A stretch of DNA of 64,000 nt from Pseudomonadales bacterium (GTDB taxonomy: Bacteria; Pseudomonadota; Gammaproteobacteria; Pseudomonadales; UBA7239), in NCBI GenBank assembly GCA_041395665.1, contig JAWLAB010000005.1:124001-188000 (forward strand), in the 5' to 3' direction. The notes beneath the pieces are model-generated. The model saw only the letters and a program-made list of their open reading frames with translations. It did no database searches and was not told where the DNA came from. Position numbers and translations under genes: made by a program. How positions within the stretch are numbered: position 1 is the stretch's first letter; each line of letters begins with the position of its first letter. Shown here in pieces: positions 1-8,740 of this stretch.

Positions 1-1
1 G

Positions 2-385
2 AGCGGCATCACCAAACTGGAACAAATCGGTACACGCTGGTGGCAACCGATACAGACGCTGGCCAAACCACTGCTGCCCGCCAACACACTGCCAAAAATA
101 TTTTTTTTAGGATTGCTGTGGGGATGGCTGCCCTGTGCCTTGGTTTACAGCACACTAGCATGGAGCGCGAGCCGCGCCGATGCAAACACATCTGCATTGT
201 TAATGCTTTTTTTTGGTTTAGGCACAACGCCAGCACTGTTTGCCAGCGGCGTGTTATCACAACAATTACAAAAGTTTTTTCAGCAGAAACAATGGCGCTA
301 CGCTGCGGCGAGTTTTTTATCGTTATACGCGGTGTGGACGATTGCTGCCAGTTGGCAACATATAGCTCACGGCATGCAACACTAG
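2..385 (+). CDS. TauE/SafE-family membrane protein, 3' part
   Basis: The reading frame is open from the window edge to a TAG stop, so this is the C-terminal 127 residues of a gene that begins upstream. It is hydrophobic. It carries the WGWLPCALVYS segment typical of the sulfite-exporter TauE/SafE (UreH-like) family, followed by two further membrane segments. In gammaproteobacteria such proteins often sit near cytochrome oxidase assembly or copper genes, but the upstream neighbours are not visible here. The gene converges on the heme ABC operon 18 bases downstream. The family call rests on the motif and hydropathy. The substrate is not inferable. Confidence 0.75.
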   Translation, partial: SGITKLEQIGTRWWQPIQTLAKPLLPANTLPKIFFLGLLWGWLPCALVYSTLAWSASRADANTSALLMLFFGLGTTPALFASGVLSQQLQKFFQQKQWRYAAASFLSLYAVWTIAASWQHIAHGMQH

Positions 386-402
386 CTCAACAGATAACAT
401 GA

Positions 403-1176
403 CTAAAAATAAAACACTTTACCGTTTTCGCCCGCCACGGAAGTGGGGCGATAGCGCCACACCGCTTCGATCACATCAGGGCGCAAACAATCATCGGGCG
501 CGCCTTCGGTGACGATTTTTCCTTCACGCAAAATACACAGTTGATCACAGTAGCGCGCGGCAAAATTAATATCGTGCAGCACTGCCAATACGCCCCATCC
601 TTGCTGATGCGCCAGTTTGTGTGCGAGATGCATAATTGCGTGCTGCTGCATCATGTCTTGCGCAGAAATGGGCTCATCCAATAACAGCAACGGCGGCTGT
701 TCTGCTTGTGTTAATTGCACCAAAACGCGCGCCAGCTGCACGCGTTGCTGTTCACCACCAGACAGTTCGATAAATAATTTATCCGCCAATGGTGTTGCGT
801 GTGTACGCGCCATCGCTTCTTCCACCAATACAGCCAACTGTTTGCGCTGAATTGTTAAAGGAATACCGCCCAACTCCACTACCTCACGCGCGGTAAACGG
901 CAAACTCAAACGACTGGATTGCGGTAATACCGCCAAGTGGCACGCCAGTTCACGGCGATTCCACTGCCGCAACGGTTTGCCATGAAAAATAATTTCACCA
1001 GAGCCATGCCATTCACCGGCAATTAATTTCAAAAAAGTGGATTTTCCTGCACCATTTGGCCCCAACACACCGACCAACTGCGCCGCCGGCAAATGCCATT
1101 CTGATATTTCCAGCACCGTTTTTTCTTTGCGAGAAAAATGCACATCGCGCAGTGTGAGCAAACTATTGACTGTCAT
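403..1176 (-). CDS. hmuV: heme ABC transporter ATP-binding protein HmuV
   Basis: This is the cytoplasmic ATPase of a heme/iron-siderophore importer. Walker A (GPNGAGKST) lies at about residues 39-47, the LSGGEQQRVQLAR signature near 138, Walker B (LLLLDEP) near 165 and the VLHD switch histidine near 202. I chose the ATG at 1176 because it sits right after the hmuU stop and gives a family-typical N-terminus. An ATG at 1188 is also in frame. It is the last gene of hmuT-hmuU-hmuV. The adjacent heme receptor, tonB, hutX and hutZ support heme rather than cobalamin as substrate. Confidence 0.9.
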   Translation of the reverse strand: MTVNSLLTLRDVHFSRKEKTVLEISEWHLPAAQLVGVLGPNGAGKSTFLKLIAGEWHGSGEIIFHGKPLRQWNRRELACHLAVLPQSSRLSLPFTAREVVELGGIPLTIQRKQLAVLVEEAMARTHATPLADKLFIELSGGEQQRVQLARVLVQLTQAEQPPLLLLDEPISAQDMMQQHAIMHLAHKLAHQQGWGVLAVLHDINFAARYCDQLCILREGKIVTEGAPDDCLRPDVIEAVWRYRPTSVAGENGKVFYF

Positions 1177-1177
1177 G

Positions 1178-2209
1178 TCACACACCATCCGGTTTGCTGC
1201 GTTGACGCAACAGCAGTGAGAGAAAAAATGGTGCGCCGAGCAAAGTCGTCACCAAACCAACCGGCAATTCAGCCGGTGCCACTTGGGTGCGTGCAAATAA
1301 ATCCGCCAAGGCCAATAACAACGCGCCGGCTAGTGCCGACAAAGGTAACAAGCTGCGATGATCGGGGCCTGTCAACAAACGCATCGCGTGCGGCATCACC
1401 AAACCGACAAAACCAATAATGCCTGCTGCCGCAACGGCCACGCCCACGCCGATGGCGGATAAAACAATCAACACCCATTTCAAGCGTTCCACATCAATGC
1501 CTAAATAGCGCGCTTCCGCTTCACCTAAAGCTAAAGCGTTGAGTGATGCAGCATGGCGTTGAAAAAAAATCGATAACAAAAAAACAGTGATTGCACCTAA
1601 AACAATATGCGTGACATTAGCACCAGCGACTGAACCCATTTGCCACAGCGCGATATCACGCAGCACTTGGTCATTGGCGGAATAATTTAAAAAACCAATT
1701 GCAGCGCCGCCAAAAGCTGACAGCGCTACACCGGACAACAACAGCACAGAAATGGATGTGCCTTCCGGTGTACGCGCAAAACGATACACCACTAGAGTTG
1801 CCAATAAACCACCCAAAAAAGCAGCAATAGGCGTGAGCCAAGCAGCCATGGCGGAAGGCAGCAAAGCGATACACAACACCGCGCCCAAAGCCGCGCCGGT
1901 TGAAACACCTGTGATGCCAGGGTCAGCGAGTGGATTGCGAAATAAACCTTGCATCACCACGCCACATTGCGAAAGCAGTGCGCCCACGAACACTGCCAGC
2001 AAAAATCGTGGTAAGCGCAGTTGTAGCACCACTGTTTGCTCGTACGCAGCCAATGCAGCACTCTCCTGCCCCGTTGCCGCACTCCATACGGTCTGCAAAC
2101 TGGCCAGCACTGACAATGGCATAGGACCCGTCACAATAGACAGCCCCGCCACTAACAACAAAGCGGCAACCAGTAGTACCGCCACCCAAAAAGCAGAAAA
2201 TCGTTTCAC
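1178..2209 (-). CDS. hmuU: heme ABC transporter permease HmuU
   Basis: FecCD/BtuC-type inner-membrane permease of 343 residues, the usual length for the family. It has about ten hydrophobic segments. The GVSTGAALGAVL and GFVGLVMPHAMRLLTGPDHR stretches are hallmark family segments; the second includes the loop that contacts the ATPase. Two copies would pair with two HmuV subunits to carry heme from periplasmic HmuT into the cytoplasm. It lies between hmuT (20-base gap) and hmuV (adjacent), which indicates one transcript. Confidence 0.92.
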   Translation of the reverse strand: MKRFSAFWVAVLLVAALLLVAGLSIVTGPMPLSVLASLQTVWSAATGQESAALAAYEQTVVLQLRLPRFLLAVFVGALLSQCGVVMQGLFRNPLADPGITGVSTGAALGAVLCIALLPSAMAAWLTPIAAFLGGLLATLVVYRFARTPEGTSISVLLLSGVALSAFGGAAIGFLNYSANDQVLRDIALWQMGSVAGANVTHIVLGAITVFLLSIFFQRHAASLNALALGEAEARYLGIDVERLKWVLIVLSAIGVGVAVAAAGIIGFVGLVMPHAMRLLTGPDHRSLLPLSALAGALLLALADLFARTQVAPAELPVGLVTTLLGAPFFLSLLLRQRSKPDGV

Positions 2210-2229
2210 CTTATTTTAGATTCCGCTTT

Positions 2230-3111
2230 TTACTCAGGCTTTGCTGTTTTCTGTTGCAAAAGAGCCTGCAAGCGCAGCGCCTCATCGACGGTCAATACAC
2301 TCAAGCCAGCCACCAAAGTCTCACTGCGCACCGCAAGTATTTTTCCATTTTTAGCGACTGGCATTGCTGCCAGCGTGGGGTAATCACGCAACAAATGATC
2401 CGTAGTATTTTCACCGCCGTCAGCAGCCAACAAAATGAGATCAGGATTGGTGGCCATGATGGCTTCCGCTGAAATAGGCTGGTAACTGTTGTGGCTCATT
2501 ACATTATTCGCGCCCAACAAACGAATCAACGCATCACCACCTGTACCAACACCTGCCGCGCGCAAACCGCGACTCCCTGCTGACAGTAAAAACAAAGCGC
2601 GACTACTCTTAGGTAGCGCATTTTTTTGTAAATCAGCAATTTTTTTCTCCACCTGTTGTACAACGGTTTGTGCTTGCGCTGGTTCATTCATGGTTTTTGC
2701 TAACAAACGAATATTCGACAACAAACCAGCACCATCGCTGACAGCAGGCAAACGCACAACCTTAACGCCTGCTGCTTCTACAGCAGTCAGCGTGCTGGCA
2801 GGCCCCATGTGTTCACTGCCAATTAATACTGTGGGGCGCAATGCCAATAAGCCTTCTGCGGCTAACTGACGGTGATACCCCACTACAGGTAATTTTTCTT
2901 TTTCTGATTGCGGGCTAGTGACATCAATTCCCACCAACTGTTGTGCCACACCAAAATCACGCAACAGCGCAGTAGCGCCCGCATCCGCACTAATAATGCG
3001 ATCTGTTTTTTGTGCAGTCGCTTCCATTGCCTGTGCAGCAACCGACAGCAGCAAAGCACTTGCTGCAACGAAAAAAGAGCGACAAGGCTTTAGCCATTTT
3101 TGATGACGCAT
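2230..3111 (-). CDS. hmuT: periplasmic heme-binding protein HmuT
   Basis: Helical-backbone solute-binding protein of 293 residues. The start at 3111 gives MRHQKW followed by a hydrophobic signal ending in AAQA. The longer open frame to 3168 would add an implausible charged and aromatic leader. The TDRIISADAGATALLRDFG segment and the GYHRQLAAEGLLALRP segment match HmuT/ShuT proteins, where the tyrosine is the known heme ligand. It should receive heme from the outer-membrane receptor and deliver it to HmuU/HmuV. Confidence 0.9.
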   Translation of the reverse strand: MRHQKWLKPCRSFFVAASALLLSVAAQAMEATAQKTDRIISADAGATALLRDFGVAQQLVGIDVTSPQSEKEKLPVVGYHRQLAAEGLLALRPTVLIGSEHMGPASTLTAVEAAGVKVVRLPAVSDGAGLLSNIRLLAKTMNEPAQAQTVVQQVEKKIADLQKNALPKSSRALFLLSAGSRGLRAAGVGTGGDALIRLLGANNVMSHNSYQPISAEAIMATNPDLILLAADGGENTTDHLLRDYPTLAAMPVAKNGKILAVRSETLVAGLSVLTVDEALRLQALLQQKTAKPE

Positions 3112-3148
3112 TCGATATTTCTCCAAAAATAAATACTTCAAAAAATAA

Positions 3149-3838
3149 TTATTGAATAACAAACTCAACCGGCACTTGTACGCGCGAGCTCACCGCCACA
3201 CCATTCATACGATACGGTGCGAGCTTCCAATTAGCGACGGCAATTTTCGCTGCATCATCCAGCGACTGGAACCCCGAACTGCGCACAATCGACAATTTTA
3301 TTTGCTTTCCTGTTTCTGATAACAGGATTTCTAACCACACCGTACCCTGCTGCCCACGCCGTTTTGCCACCGGTGGATACACCGGGCGCGAGGGCGGCGT
3401 GAGAAATTGAGGTTTTTTTACTAACACTGGCTGAGCCGTAGCAGCTTGCGAATTCGCTGCTGGCTTAGACGGCGCCGAGTTTGCCACCGCAGCAGGCTTT
3501 GTTACTTCAGCAGATGCTTCTTTTTTTGTTTGTACCGCCCGCTCAATTTTCGCAGGGCGTGGTGCTATTTCCGTGCGCACAGGCCGGTGCGGGCGAACAA
3601 CCGGCTTAACAGGTGGAGGCTCTGTCTGCGGCACTACTTTTGTTACAGGAATGGGTGCAGCGGGCGCGGGTGAAGGAGCAACGGCTGGCGCCACAATAAA
3701 AGCTTCCATAACAGGCGCTGGTTTTAGCGTTCCGATGGGAGACACCGCTGACCAACCTCTAAACAACATGAGGTGCAGCAATAACGCTATTGCCGCACTC
3801 ATGACCCATCCAAAGTTATCCGCCAATCTTTTTTGCAT
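3149..3838 (-). CDS. tonB: TonB energy-transducing protein
   Basis: A 229-residue TonB-type protein. It has one N-terminal membrane anchor (VMSAAIALLLHLMLF), a proline/alanine/lysine-rich periplasmic spacer (many PxP and KP repeats over residues 50-145) and a C-terminal TonB domain (PVYPPVAKRRGQQGTVWLEI to the end). I chose the ATG at 3838 because the frame further upstream is the antisense of the divergent receptor gene. An ATG at 3895 is possible. No exbB or exbD is visible, so they must lie elsewhere. Its place between hmuT and the receptor suggests it is dedicated to heme uptake. Confidence 0.9.
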   Translation of the reverse strand: MQKRLADNFGWVMSAAIALLLHLMLFRGWSAVSPIGTLKPAPVMEAFIVAPAVAPSPAPAAPIPVTKVVPQTEPPPVKPVVRPHRPVRTEIAPRPAKIERAVQTKKEASAEVTKPAAVANSAPSKPAANSQAATAQPVLVKKPQFLTPPSRPVYPPVAKRRGQQGTVWLEILLSETGKQIKLSIVRSSGFQSLDDAAKIAVANWKLAPYRMNGVAVSSRVQVPVEFVIQ

Positions 3839-3851
3839 TTTTTCTGTAAAC

Positions 3852-3899
3852 GATAACGATTCCTGTTTACAAATGTTATCGAGATTGATTACCATTTGC
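3852..3899. promoter_or_regulatory. putative Fur-box region between tonB and the heme receptor
   Basis: The short divergent intergenic region is AT-rich with GATAAC/GATTA hexamers. By eye, GAGATTGATTACCATTTGC (3881-3899) matches 13 of 19 positions of the Fur consensus. GATAACGATTCCTGTTTAC (3852-3870) matches 11 of 19. Two overlapping or neighbouring boxes would let Fur repress both arms under iron sufficiency, as is usual for heme loci. The exact operator is an inference. Confidence 0.55.
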
Positions 3900-3956
3900 A
3901 ACCTAGATACAGCAACCCCATTCACCACCAACCTAGGCCGCAGGAGCCACTTATCT

Positions 3957-6041
3957 ATGTCTACCTCTGTTCGCTCTCCTTTCTTTCGATTAGCACCGCT
4001 TGCGCTGGCAATCACTGCCTCTTGCCATGCGATCGCAGAAGAACAAGCTACTGCCGCCGTACCAAGTACCGATTTGGAAACCGTTATCGTCACAGCAACG
4101 CGTAGCGAAGCCGACGAAAAGCAAGTGGCGCGCCCACTGGCAGTCGTTACCAAGGAAAAAATCCAGCATAGACAGCCCACTTCTACGGCAGAAATCGTCA
4201 AAGGGGAAACCAATATCGAAGCCACGGGCGGCCCACGCGCTGATAGCCAGCTGGTCAATATTCGTGGCTTAGAAGGCTCACAAGTGCTGCAAACCGTTGA
4301 TGGCGTGCGTCAGAACTTTGGCTCTGGTCACCGTCCCAGCTTCTTTATTGACCCCGTATTGCTGCGCAGTGTTGAAGTGCTGAAAGGTCCTGCTAGTAGC
4401 CTCTGGGGTTCAGGTGCTATTGGCGGGGTGGTCGCGCAGAACACCGTCAACGCCAGCGATATCCTGAAACCAGACCAAGATGTCGGCGGCTTGATCAAAT
4501 ATGGCTATAACGATAACGGCGAGGCGAGCGATACAACTGTCGCCGTCGGCGCGCGTACAGAAACACTCGACTTGCTCGCGTCCGGCTACTATCGCGACAG
4601 CAATGATATCGAACTCGGTCATAAAGGCTATCGCCTCGATGACACCCTGCAAGAATCAGGCAACCGCAACCAAGGCACCCTGTTCAAAGCCAGCTGGCAA
4701 ATCACAGACAGCCAAAGTCTTGCATTGAATGTGCGCAAATCGGAAGCACAGGGCAGCGTGCCCTCCAATAGTTCTGCGCCGGTTTCGCCAACTAGCAACT
4801 ACCTGATTGATCGCGATGTCGAGAATGAAAATGTGTCTTTGGATTACCGTTTAGACACAGAATCGCCACTGGTGAATGCACAGGCGATGATTTTCCATAA
4901 CAAGACAGAAATGAATGAATCCCGTTTGAGCGATGGTCGCAGCGACAGCACCGAATTAAAAACACGCGGCTTCGCTTTGAACAACCGCTCTGATTTTGCC
5001 GGTGTCAGTTTGTTGTACGGCTTTGATGGTTATCACGACGATTTTTCTACCAAACGCGGCGGTACCAATCGCCCTATACCACCGGAAGCAACGGTCGATG
5101 TACTCGGCAAATTTGTGCAAGCGACGATTCCTTTGGTGAGTGATGTATTGCGAACAGAAATTGGCGTTCGTCACGATAAATTCGAAACAGAAGCCAAAAA
5201 TTTGAATGTGTCACGAGAAGACAGCGCCATTTCGCCATCCGCAGCGCTGGTGTTACAAGCAACCGATTGGATGGAAATTGCTGCGCGTTATGACGAAGCT
5301 TTCCGCGCGCCTAGCACCGAAGAAATGTATACCACCGGCTCACACTTCTGCATGGGTCCTCCCTTTGGTTGTAACAAGTTTGTTTCCAATCCTGATCTCG
5401 AAGCCGAAGAAGCCGCCAACAAAGAATTGATGACACGCATGAATTGGGACAATGTGTTCACTAGCGACGATCATTTAGCGTTCAAAGCATCCGTGTTTCG
5501 CAACGATGTTGATAACTTTATTGAACAAATCGTCACTTCCCCCACCGTTACAGTTATTCCTGCGCCTCCTGGTCCACCCACTGTTATTTTTGATCCAGGC
5601 CATACCACTTGGGTGAATGTCGATAAAGCACGCATTAAAGGCGTTGAATTAGAAGCGCGTTACCAGTGGGAAAATCTCTCCACGCGCATCAGCTACGGAA
5701 AAATGCGCGGCGAAGATCGCGAAACGGGCGAACACCTAACCAATATTCCTGCAAGCAAATGGGTATTGGATACCAGCTATACTTTCATCCCAGAACAAAA
5801 ACTCTTAGCCGGTGTGCGTTTTACACAAGCTTCCGCACAAGACCGCACACCTGCTACTACAGCGAACGACTACGATGGCTATCGCACCGTTGATCTTTAC
5901 AGTAGCTGGCAGCCTGTGGGTGAAAACCTAACGCTTGATCTCAGCATCAACAATGTTACCGATGAATACTATCGCGTTGCATTCCAAGAGCTGTATCAAC
6001 CAGGCCGTGAAGTGCGCGCTGCTGTTACTTATCGTTTTTAA
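3957..6041 (+). CDS. TonB-dependent heme/hemoglobin receptor
   Basis: Outer-membrane receptor of 694 residues. The ATG at 3957 follows a CAGGAGCC ribosome site and opens a signal peptide ending near AIA. ETVIVTATRSE is the TonB box region and leads into the plug domain. A 22-strand barrel follows and ends in the aromatic VTYRF. The FRAP motif at about residues 449-452 and NPDL at about 478-481 are diagnostic of heme/hemoglobin receptors (HmuR/HemR/PhuR group). An in-frame extension upstream to 3573 is antisense to tonB and was rejected. The gene is divergent from tonB and followed by hutX/hutZ, so heme is the likely ligand. Confidence 0.92.
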   Translation: MSTSVRSPFFRLAPLALAITASCHAIAEEQATAAVPSTDLETVIVTATRSEADEKQVARPLAVVTKEKIQHRQPTSTAEIVKGETNIEATGGPRADSQLVNIRGLEGSQVLQTVDGVRQNFGSGHRPSFFIDPVLLRSVEVLKGPASSLWGSGAIGGVVAQNTVNASDILKPDQDVGGLIKYGYNDNGEASDTTVAVGARTETLDLLASGYYRDSNDIELGHKGYRLDDTLQESGNRNQGTLFKASWQITDSQSLALNVRKSEAQGSVPSNSSAPVSPTSNYLIDRDVENENVSLDYRLDTESPLVNAQAMIFHNKTEMNESRLSDGRSDSTELKTRGFALNNRSDFAGVSLLYGFDGYHDDFSTKRGGTNRPIPPEATVDVLGKFVQATIPLVSDVLRTEIGVRHDKFETEAKNLNVSREDSAISPSAALVLQATDWMEIAARYDEAFRAPSTEEMYTTGSHFCMGPPFGCNKFVSNPDLEAEEAANKELMTRMNWDNVFTSDDHLAFKASVFRNDVDNFIEQIVTSPTVTVIPAPPGPPTVIFDPGHTTWVNVDKARIKGVELEARYQWENLSTRISYGKMRGEDRETGEHLTNIPASKWVLDTSYTFIPEQKLLAGVRFTQASAQDRTPATTANDYDGYRTVDLYSSWQPVGENLTLDLSINNVTDEYYRVAFQELYQPGREVRAAVTYRF

Positions 6042-6065
6042 TCATTGATTGTCGAGGAACTACAA

Positions 6066-6455
6066 ATGAGTGAAGCAACGGTACAACTGGCCGGTTCACA
6101 AGCGCTCGATTTGTTACAGCAAATCAGCACTTGGGGCAACACCACTACCATCATTTTGCATGGTGGCAGCGTATTTGAATTTAAAGGGGATTTCCCAACA
6201 GGTACCATGGCCGAAGGTTTTTACAACCTGAAAGGCAATGGCGGTTTTGAAGGACACCTAAATTTGGAGAGTGTGCAAAGTATTCAATTTCAAAGCAAAA
6301 ATCATCGCGGTAGAGAAAGTCATGCGCTGGTTTTTGTCGATAAAAATAACGACACCATCTTCAAAATTTTTCTAGGTCGTGATGCTGAAGGCAATTTACT
6401 TCAGCATCAACTAGAGAAGTTTGAACAACTGCGTCAACAAGCAGTCTCGCACTAA
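6066..6455 (+). CDS. hutX: heme utilization carrier protein HutX
   Basis: A 129-residue soluble protein. The GGSVFEFKGDFPTGTMAEGFYNLKG stretch, read in pieces (VFEFKG, FPTG, GFYNL), is characteristic of HutX/HugX intracellular heme-carrier proteins. In characterised systems HutX delivers heme to HutZ, and hutZ is the next gene here. The start at 6066 has GAGGAACTACAA upstream. It is shorter than the 160-170 residues common in Vibrio HutX, so it may lack an N-terminal extension. Confidence 0.85.
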   Translation: MSEATVQLAGSQALDLLQQISTWGNTTTIILHGGSVFEFKGDFPTGTMAEGFYNLKGNGGFEGHLNLESVQSIQFQSKNHRGRESHALVFVDKNNDTIFKIFLGRDAEGNLLQHQLEKFEQLRQQAVSH

Positions 6456-6484
6456 ATCACCCACTGCCACACGAGGTAAAAACC

Positions 6485-7024
6485 ATGGCCGAATCCAATC
6501 TCAAACAATCGACGCAAGATAATTTGCAAAATGAAATTTCTGATTTTATCGCCACACAGAAGACTTTAATCCTGTCGTCAATCGACCCACAAGGTCAGCC
6601 TTATGCGTCTTATGCGCCATTCGGTATTGGCGATGAGTGTCTGTATGTTTTGTTGTCCGACATCGCACTGCATGCTGTGAATTTGAAATTAAACCCAACG
6701 CCATCCGTGATGGTGATTCAAGATGAAAGCGCTTCAGGGGAATTATTTGCACGCCTGCGCGTTACCTATCGCGTTGAAGCAACAGAAATCGCACACACTG
6801 CCGGCGAAGCCTATGAAACCGGCATCAACGCCTTGGTGGCACGACACGGCCAGCGCATCAACGAGCTGAAACAGCTCACAGACTTCCACTTATTCTGCTT
6901 GCAGCCTATCAGCGGGCGTTATGTGAAAGGTTTTGGCCGCGCCTATGATTTCACTGGCAAATCACTCAACGGCAATGTGATCTCTCACTTGCGTGACGGA
7001 CATGTCAAACGCCCAGCAGCATGA
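6485..7024 (+). CDS. hutZ: heme utilization protein HutZ (split-barrel heme oxygenase type)
   Basis: A 179-residue pyridoxamine-phosphate-oxidase-fold protein of the HugZ/HutZ family. The N-terminal FIATQKTLILSSIDPQGQPYASYAPF strand region and the C-terminal SGRYVKGFGRAYDF loop are typical. In this family the loop carries heme-proximal residues. HutZ proteins bind or degrade heme in the cytoplasm to release iron. It sits 29 bases after hutX behind a GAGGTAAAAACC ribosome site and is the last gene before a strong terminator. Confidence 0.9.
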   Translation: MAESNLKQSTQDNLQNEISDFIATQKTLILSSIDPQGQPYASYAPFGIGDECLYVLLSDIALHAVNLKLNPTPSVMVIQDESASGELFARLRVTYRVEATEIAHTAGEAYETGINALVARHGQRINELKQLTDFHLFCLQPISGRYVKGFGRAYDFTGKSLNGNVISHLRDGHVKRPAA

Positions 7025-7051
7025 AGCACGCCCACTAGGCTGTTACGCCGC

Positions 7052-7086
7052 AACCCGATGTTGTACACAACATCGGGTTTTTTTAT
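7052..7086 (+). terminator. intrinsic terminator after hutZ
   Basis: A 13-bp perfect inverted repeat, AACCCGATGTTGT paired with ACAACATCGGGTT across a 2-base gap, is followed by a run of T. It closes the receptor-hutX-hutZ transcript. Confidence 0.9.
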
Positions 7087-7165
7087 ACCCGTATATGTTC
7101 AAAACGCGGCCATCATAATCAATCGCATACAATAACGACTCGGTTTAACGCACACGGAGTCACAC

Positions 7166-7615
7166 ATGAGTTCGACAACAACCATTCCCGAATCGCACCA
7201 CGATATCCTCAAAGGCAACAACTACGCGCAAGTGGCGATGGTGATGCCCAATGGCTCGCTGGCCAACAATGTGGTGGCTTTTGTATGGGATGGCGAGTTC
7301 GTGCGTTTCAGCACCATAAAATCACGACAAAAATATAAAAACCTTTCCGGCGACCAGCGCGTAGCTCTGTGTATCGTTGATCCTAAAAATCCGTGGCGCT
7401 ATATAGAAATTCGCGGCAGTGTTGAAATCCAAGAAGACACTGATCGCAGCTTTATCAACAGTATTGCTAAAAAATACATGAACCAAGATCACTACCCGTT
7501 TGATCAACCTGGCGATGTGCGCATTATTTTCACCGTTAAACCCACACGCATTCGCGCTGAATATGTGCATGCAGCGGATGGCACTCCTGAAAACATCGGC
7601 ATACAGCGCGGCTAA
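7166..7615 (+). CDS. PPOX-class (TIGR03618-like) flavin/F420 split-barrel protein
   Basis: A 149-residue single-domain split-barrel protein. The pattern AQVAMVMPNGSLANNVVAFVWDGEFVRFSTIKSRQKYKNL, then RVALCIVDPKNPWRYIEIRGSVEI, matches the Rv1155-like PPOX family, which is often labelled F420-dependent in databases. No F420 biosynthesis is visible here, so FMN or another cofactor is equally likely. It lies after the hutZ terminator and 15 bases before the RND adaptor, so it may share that transcript. Substrate unknown. Confidence 0.8.
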   Translation: MSSTTTIPESHHDILKGNNYAQVAMVMPNGSLANNVVAFVWDGEFVRFSTIKSRQKYKNLSGDQRVALCIVDPKNPWRYIEIRGSVEIQEDTDRSFINSIAKKYMNQDHYPFDQPGDVRIIFTVKPTRIRAEYVHAADGTPENIGIQRG

Positions 7616-7630
7616 AAAGGAAGTAAAAAA

Positions 7631-8740
7631 ATGGCAGTTCAACACTCATCCGCAAAACGCTGGTTGATTGTTTTTATCGCGTGTTTGGCGCTGTTGCTGG
7701 CTTTGGCGGGCTACAAATTTTTGCAAATCCGTCATTTGATGGCGGTGGCGGCTTCGTATCCAGAACCCTCAGAAACGGTAGAAGCCACCACAGCACAAAA
7801 GCAAAACTGGCAATCCACTGTCACCACAGTGGGCGAAGTGCTCGCGCCACAATCCATTGAATTGCGCAATGAATTGGAAGGCCGCGTTGTCGCTGTTGAA
7901 TTGCAAGCAGGTGGAGCCATCAAAAAAGATCAAATGCTACTGAAGTTGGATGCCAGCGAAGACATTGCCCAGCTGCGCGCCGCACAAGCAGATGCAGAAT
8001 TAGCAAAAGCATCATTAGCGCGTTACAACAAATTGGTCGCACAAAAATTAACCAGCCGTGAACAATACGATCAAGCGCGCGCGCAGTACGCAGTGGCTGT
8101 TGCTCGCGCACAAGAATTACAGGCTGTCATTGATAAAAAAATTATCACCGCACCTTTTGATGGCTATGCGGGGTTGCACCATTTACAAGTTGGGCAATAT
8201 CTCACGGCCAATACGCTCATCACACAATTGGTCGGCTCACTCACTACTGTGTGGGTAGATTTTTATTTGCCGCAACAACAAGGCAATATCGCGCTCGGTA
8301 CCGATGTTCACATTCATGCCAACGGCCTACCAACAACAGTATTCTCAGGCAAAATAACAGCCATTGACCCCACCATTTCATCCAGCTCACGCAATTTTAA
8401 AGTGCGCGCCGCCGTCAACAATACTGAAGAAAAATTAAAACCGGGTACGCTGGTGGATGTCCAACTACCAACCACCACAGCACAATCAATCATTACCGTG
8501 CCATCCACTGCCGTGCAATTCAGCGACGCAGGACATTTTGTTTATCTCATTGAGCCAGATAAAGAAGGCGTGCTGCGCGCAAAAATTCGCAATGTGGATG
8601 TAGGTGAAGAGAATAACCTGCGCATGGTGATAAAAAATGGCTTGCAAACCGGTGAGCGTATAGCCGCTGACGGCTCATTCAAATTACACGATGGTATGCG
8701 CGTTAACATCAAGGAGCACAGTCAGGAATCAATCAAATGA
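7631..8740 (+). CDS. RND efflux periplasmic adaptor (membrane fusion protein)
   Basis: A 369-residue adaptor with an N-terminal membrane anchor or signal (residues 10-30). It also has a lipoyl/barrel-sandwich half motif (ELEGRVVAVELQAGGAIKKDQMLLKLD, 80-108), an alpha-hairpin (115-160), the second half motif (IITAPFDGYAG) and a beta-barrel plus membrane-proximal domain. It would link an inner-membrane RND pump to an outer-membrane channel. The ATGA overlap with the pump gene indicates coupling. No outer-membrane factor gene is adjacent. The adaptor is intact although its pump gene is not. Confidence 0.9.
   Translation: MAVQHSSAKRWLIVFIACLALLLALAGYKFLQIRHLMAVAASYPEPSETVEATTAQKQNWQSTVTTVGEVLAPQSIELRNELEGRVVAVELQAGGAIKKDQMLLKLDASEDIAQLRAAQADAELAKASLARYNKLVAQKLTSREQYDQARAQYAVAVARAQELQAVIDKKIITAPFDGYAGLHHLQVGQYLTANTLITQLVGSLTTVWVDFYLPQQQGNIALGTDVHIHANGLPTTVFSGKITAIDPTISSSSRNFKVRAAVNNTEEKLKPGTLVDVQLPTTTAQSIITVPSTAVQFSDAGHFVYLIEPDKEGVLRAKIRNVDVGEENNLRMVIKNGLQTGERIAADGSFKLHDGMRVNIKEHSQESIK

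Noticed and set aside
3573..3956. In-frame N-terminal extension of the heme receptor
   Set aside because: It is antisense to tonB and does not encode a signal peptide. The ATG at 3957 has a good ribosome site and signal sequence.
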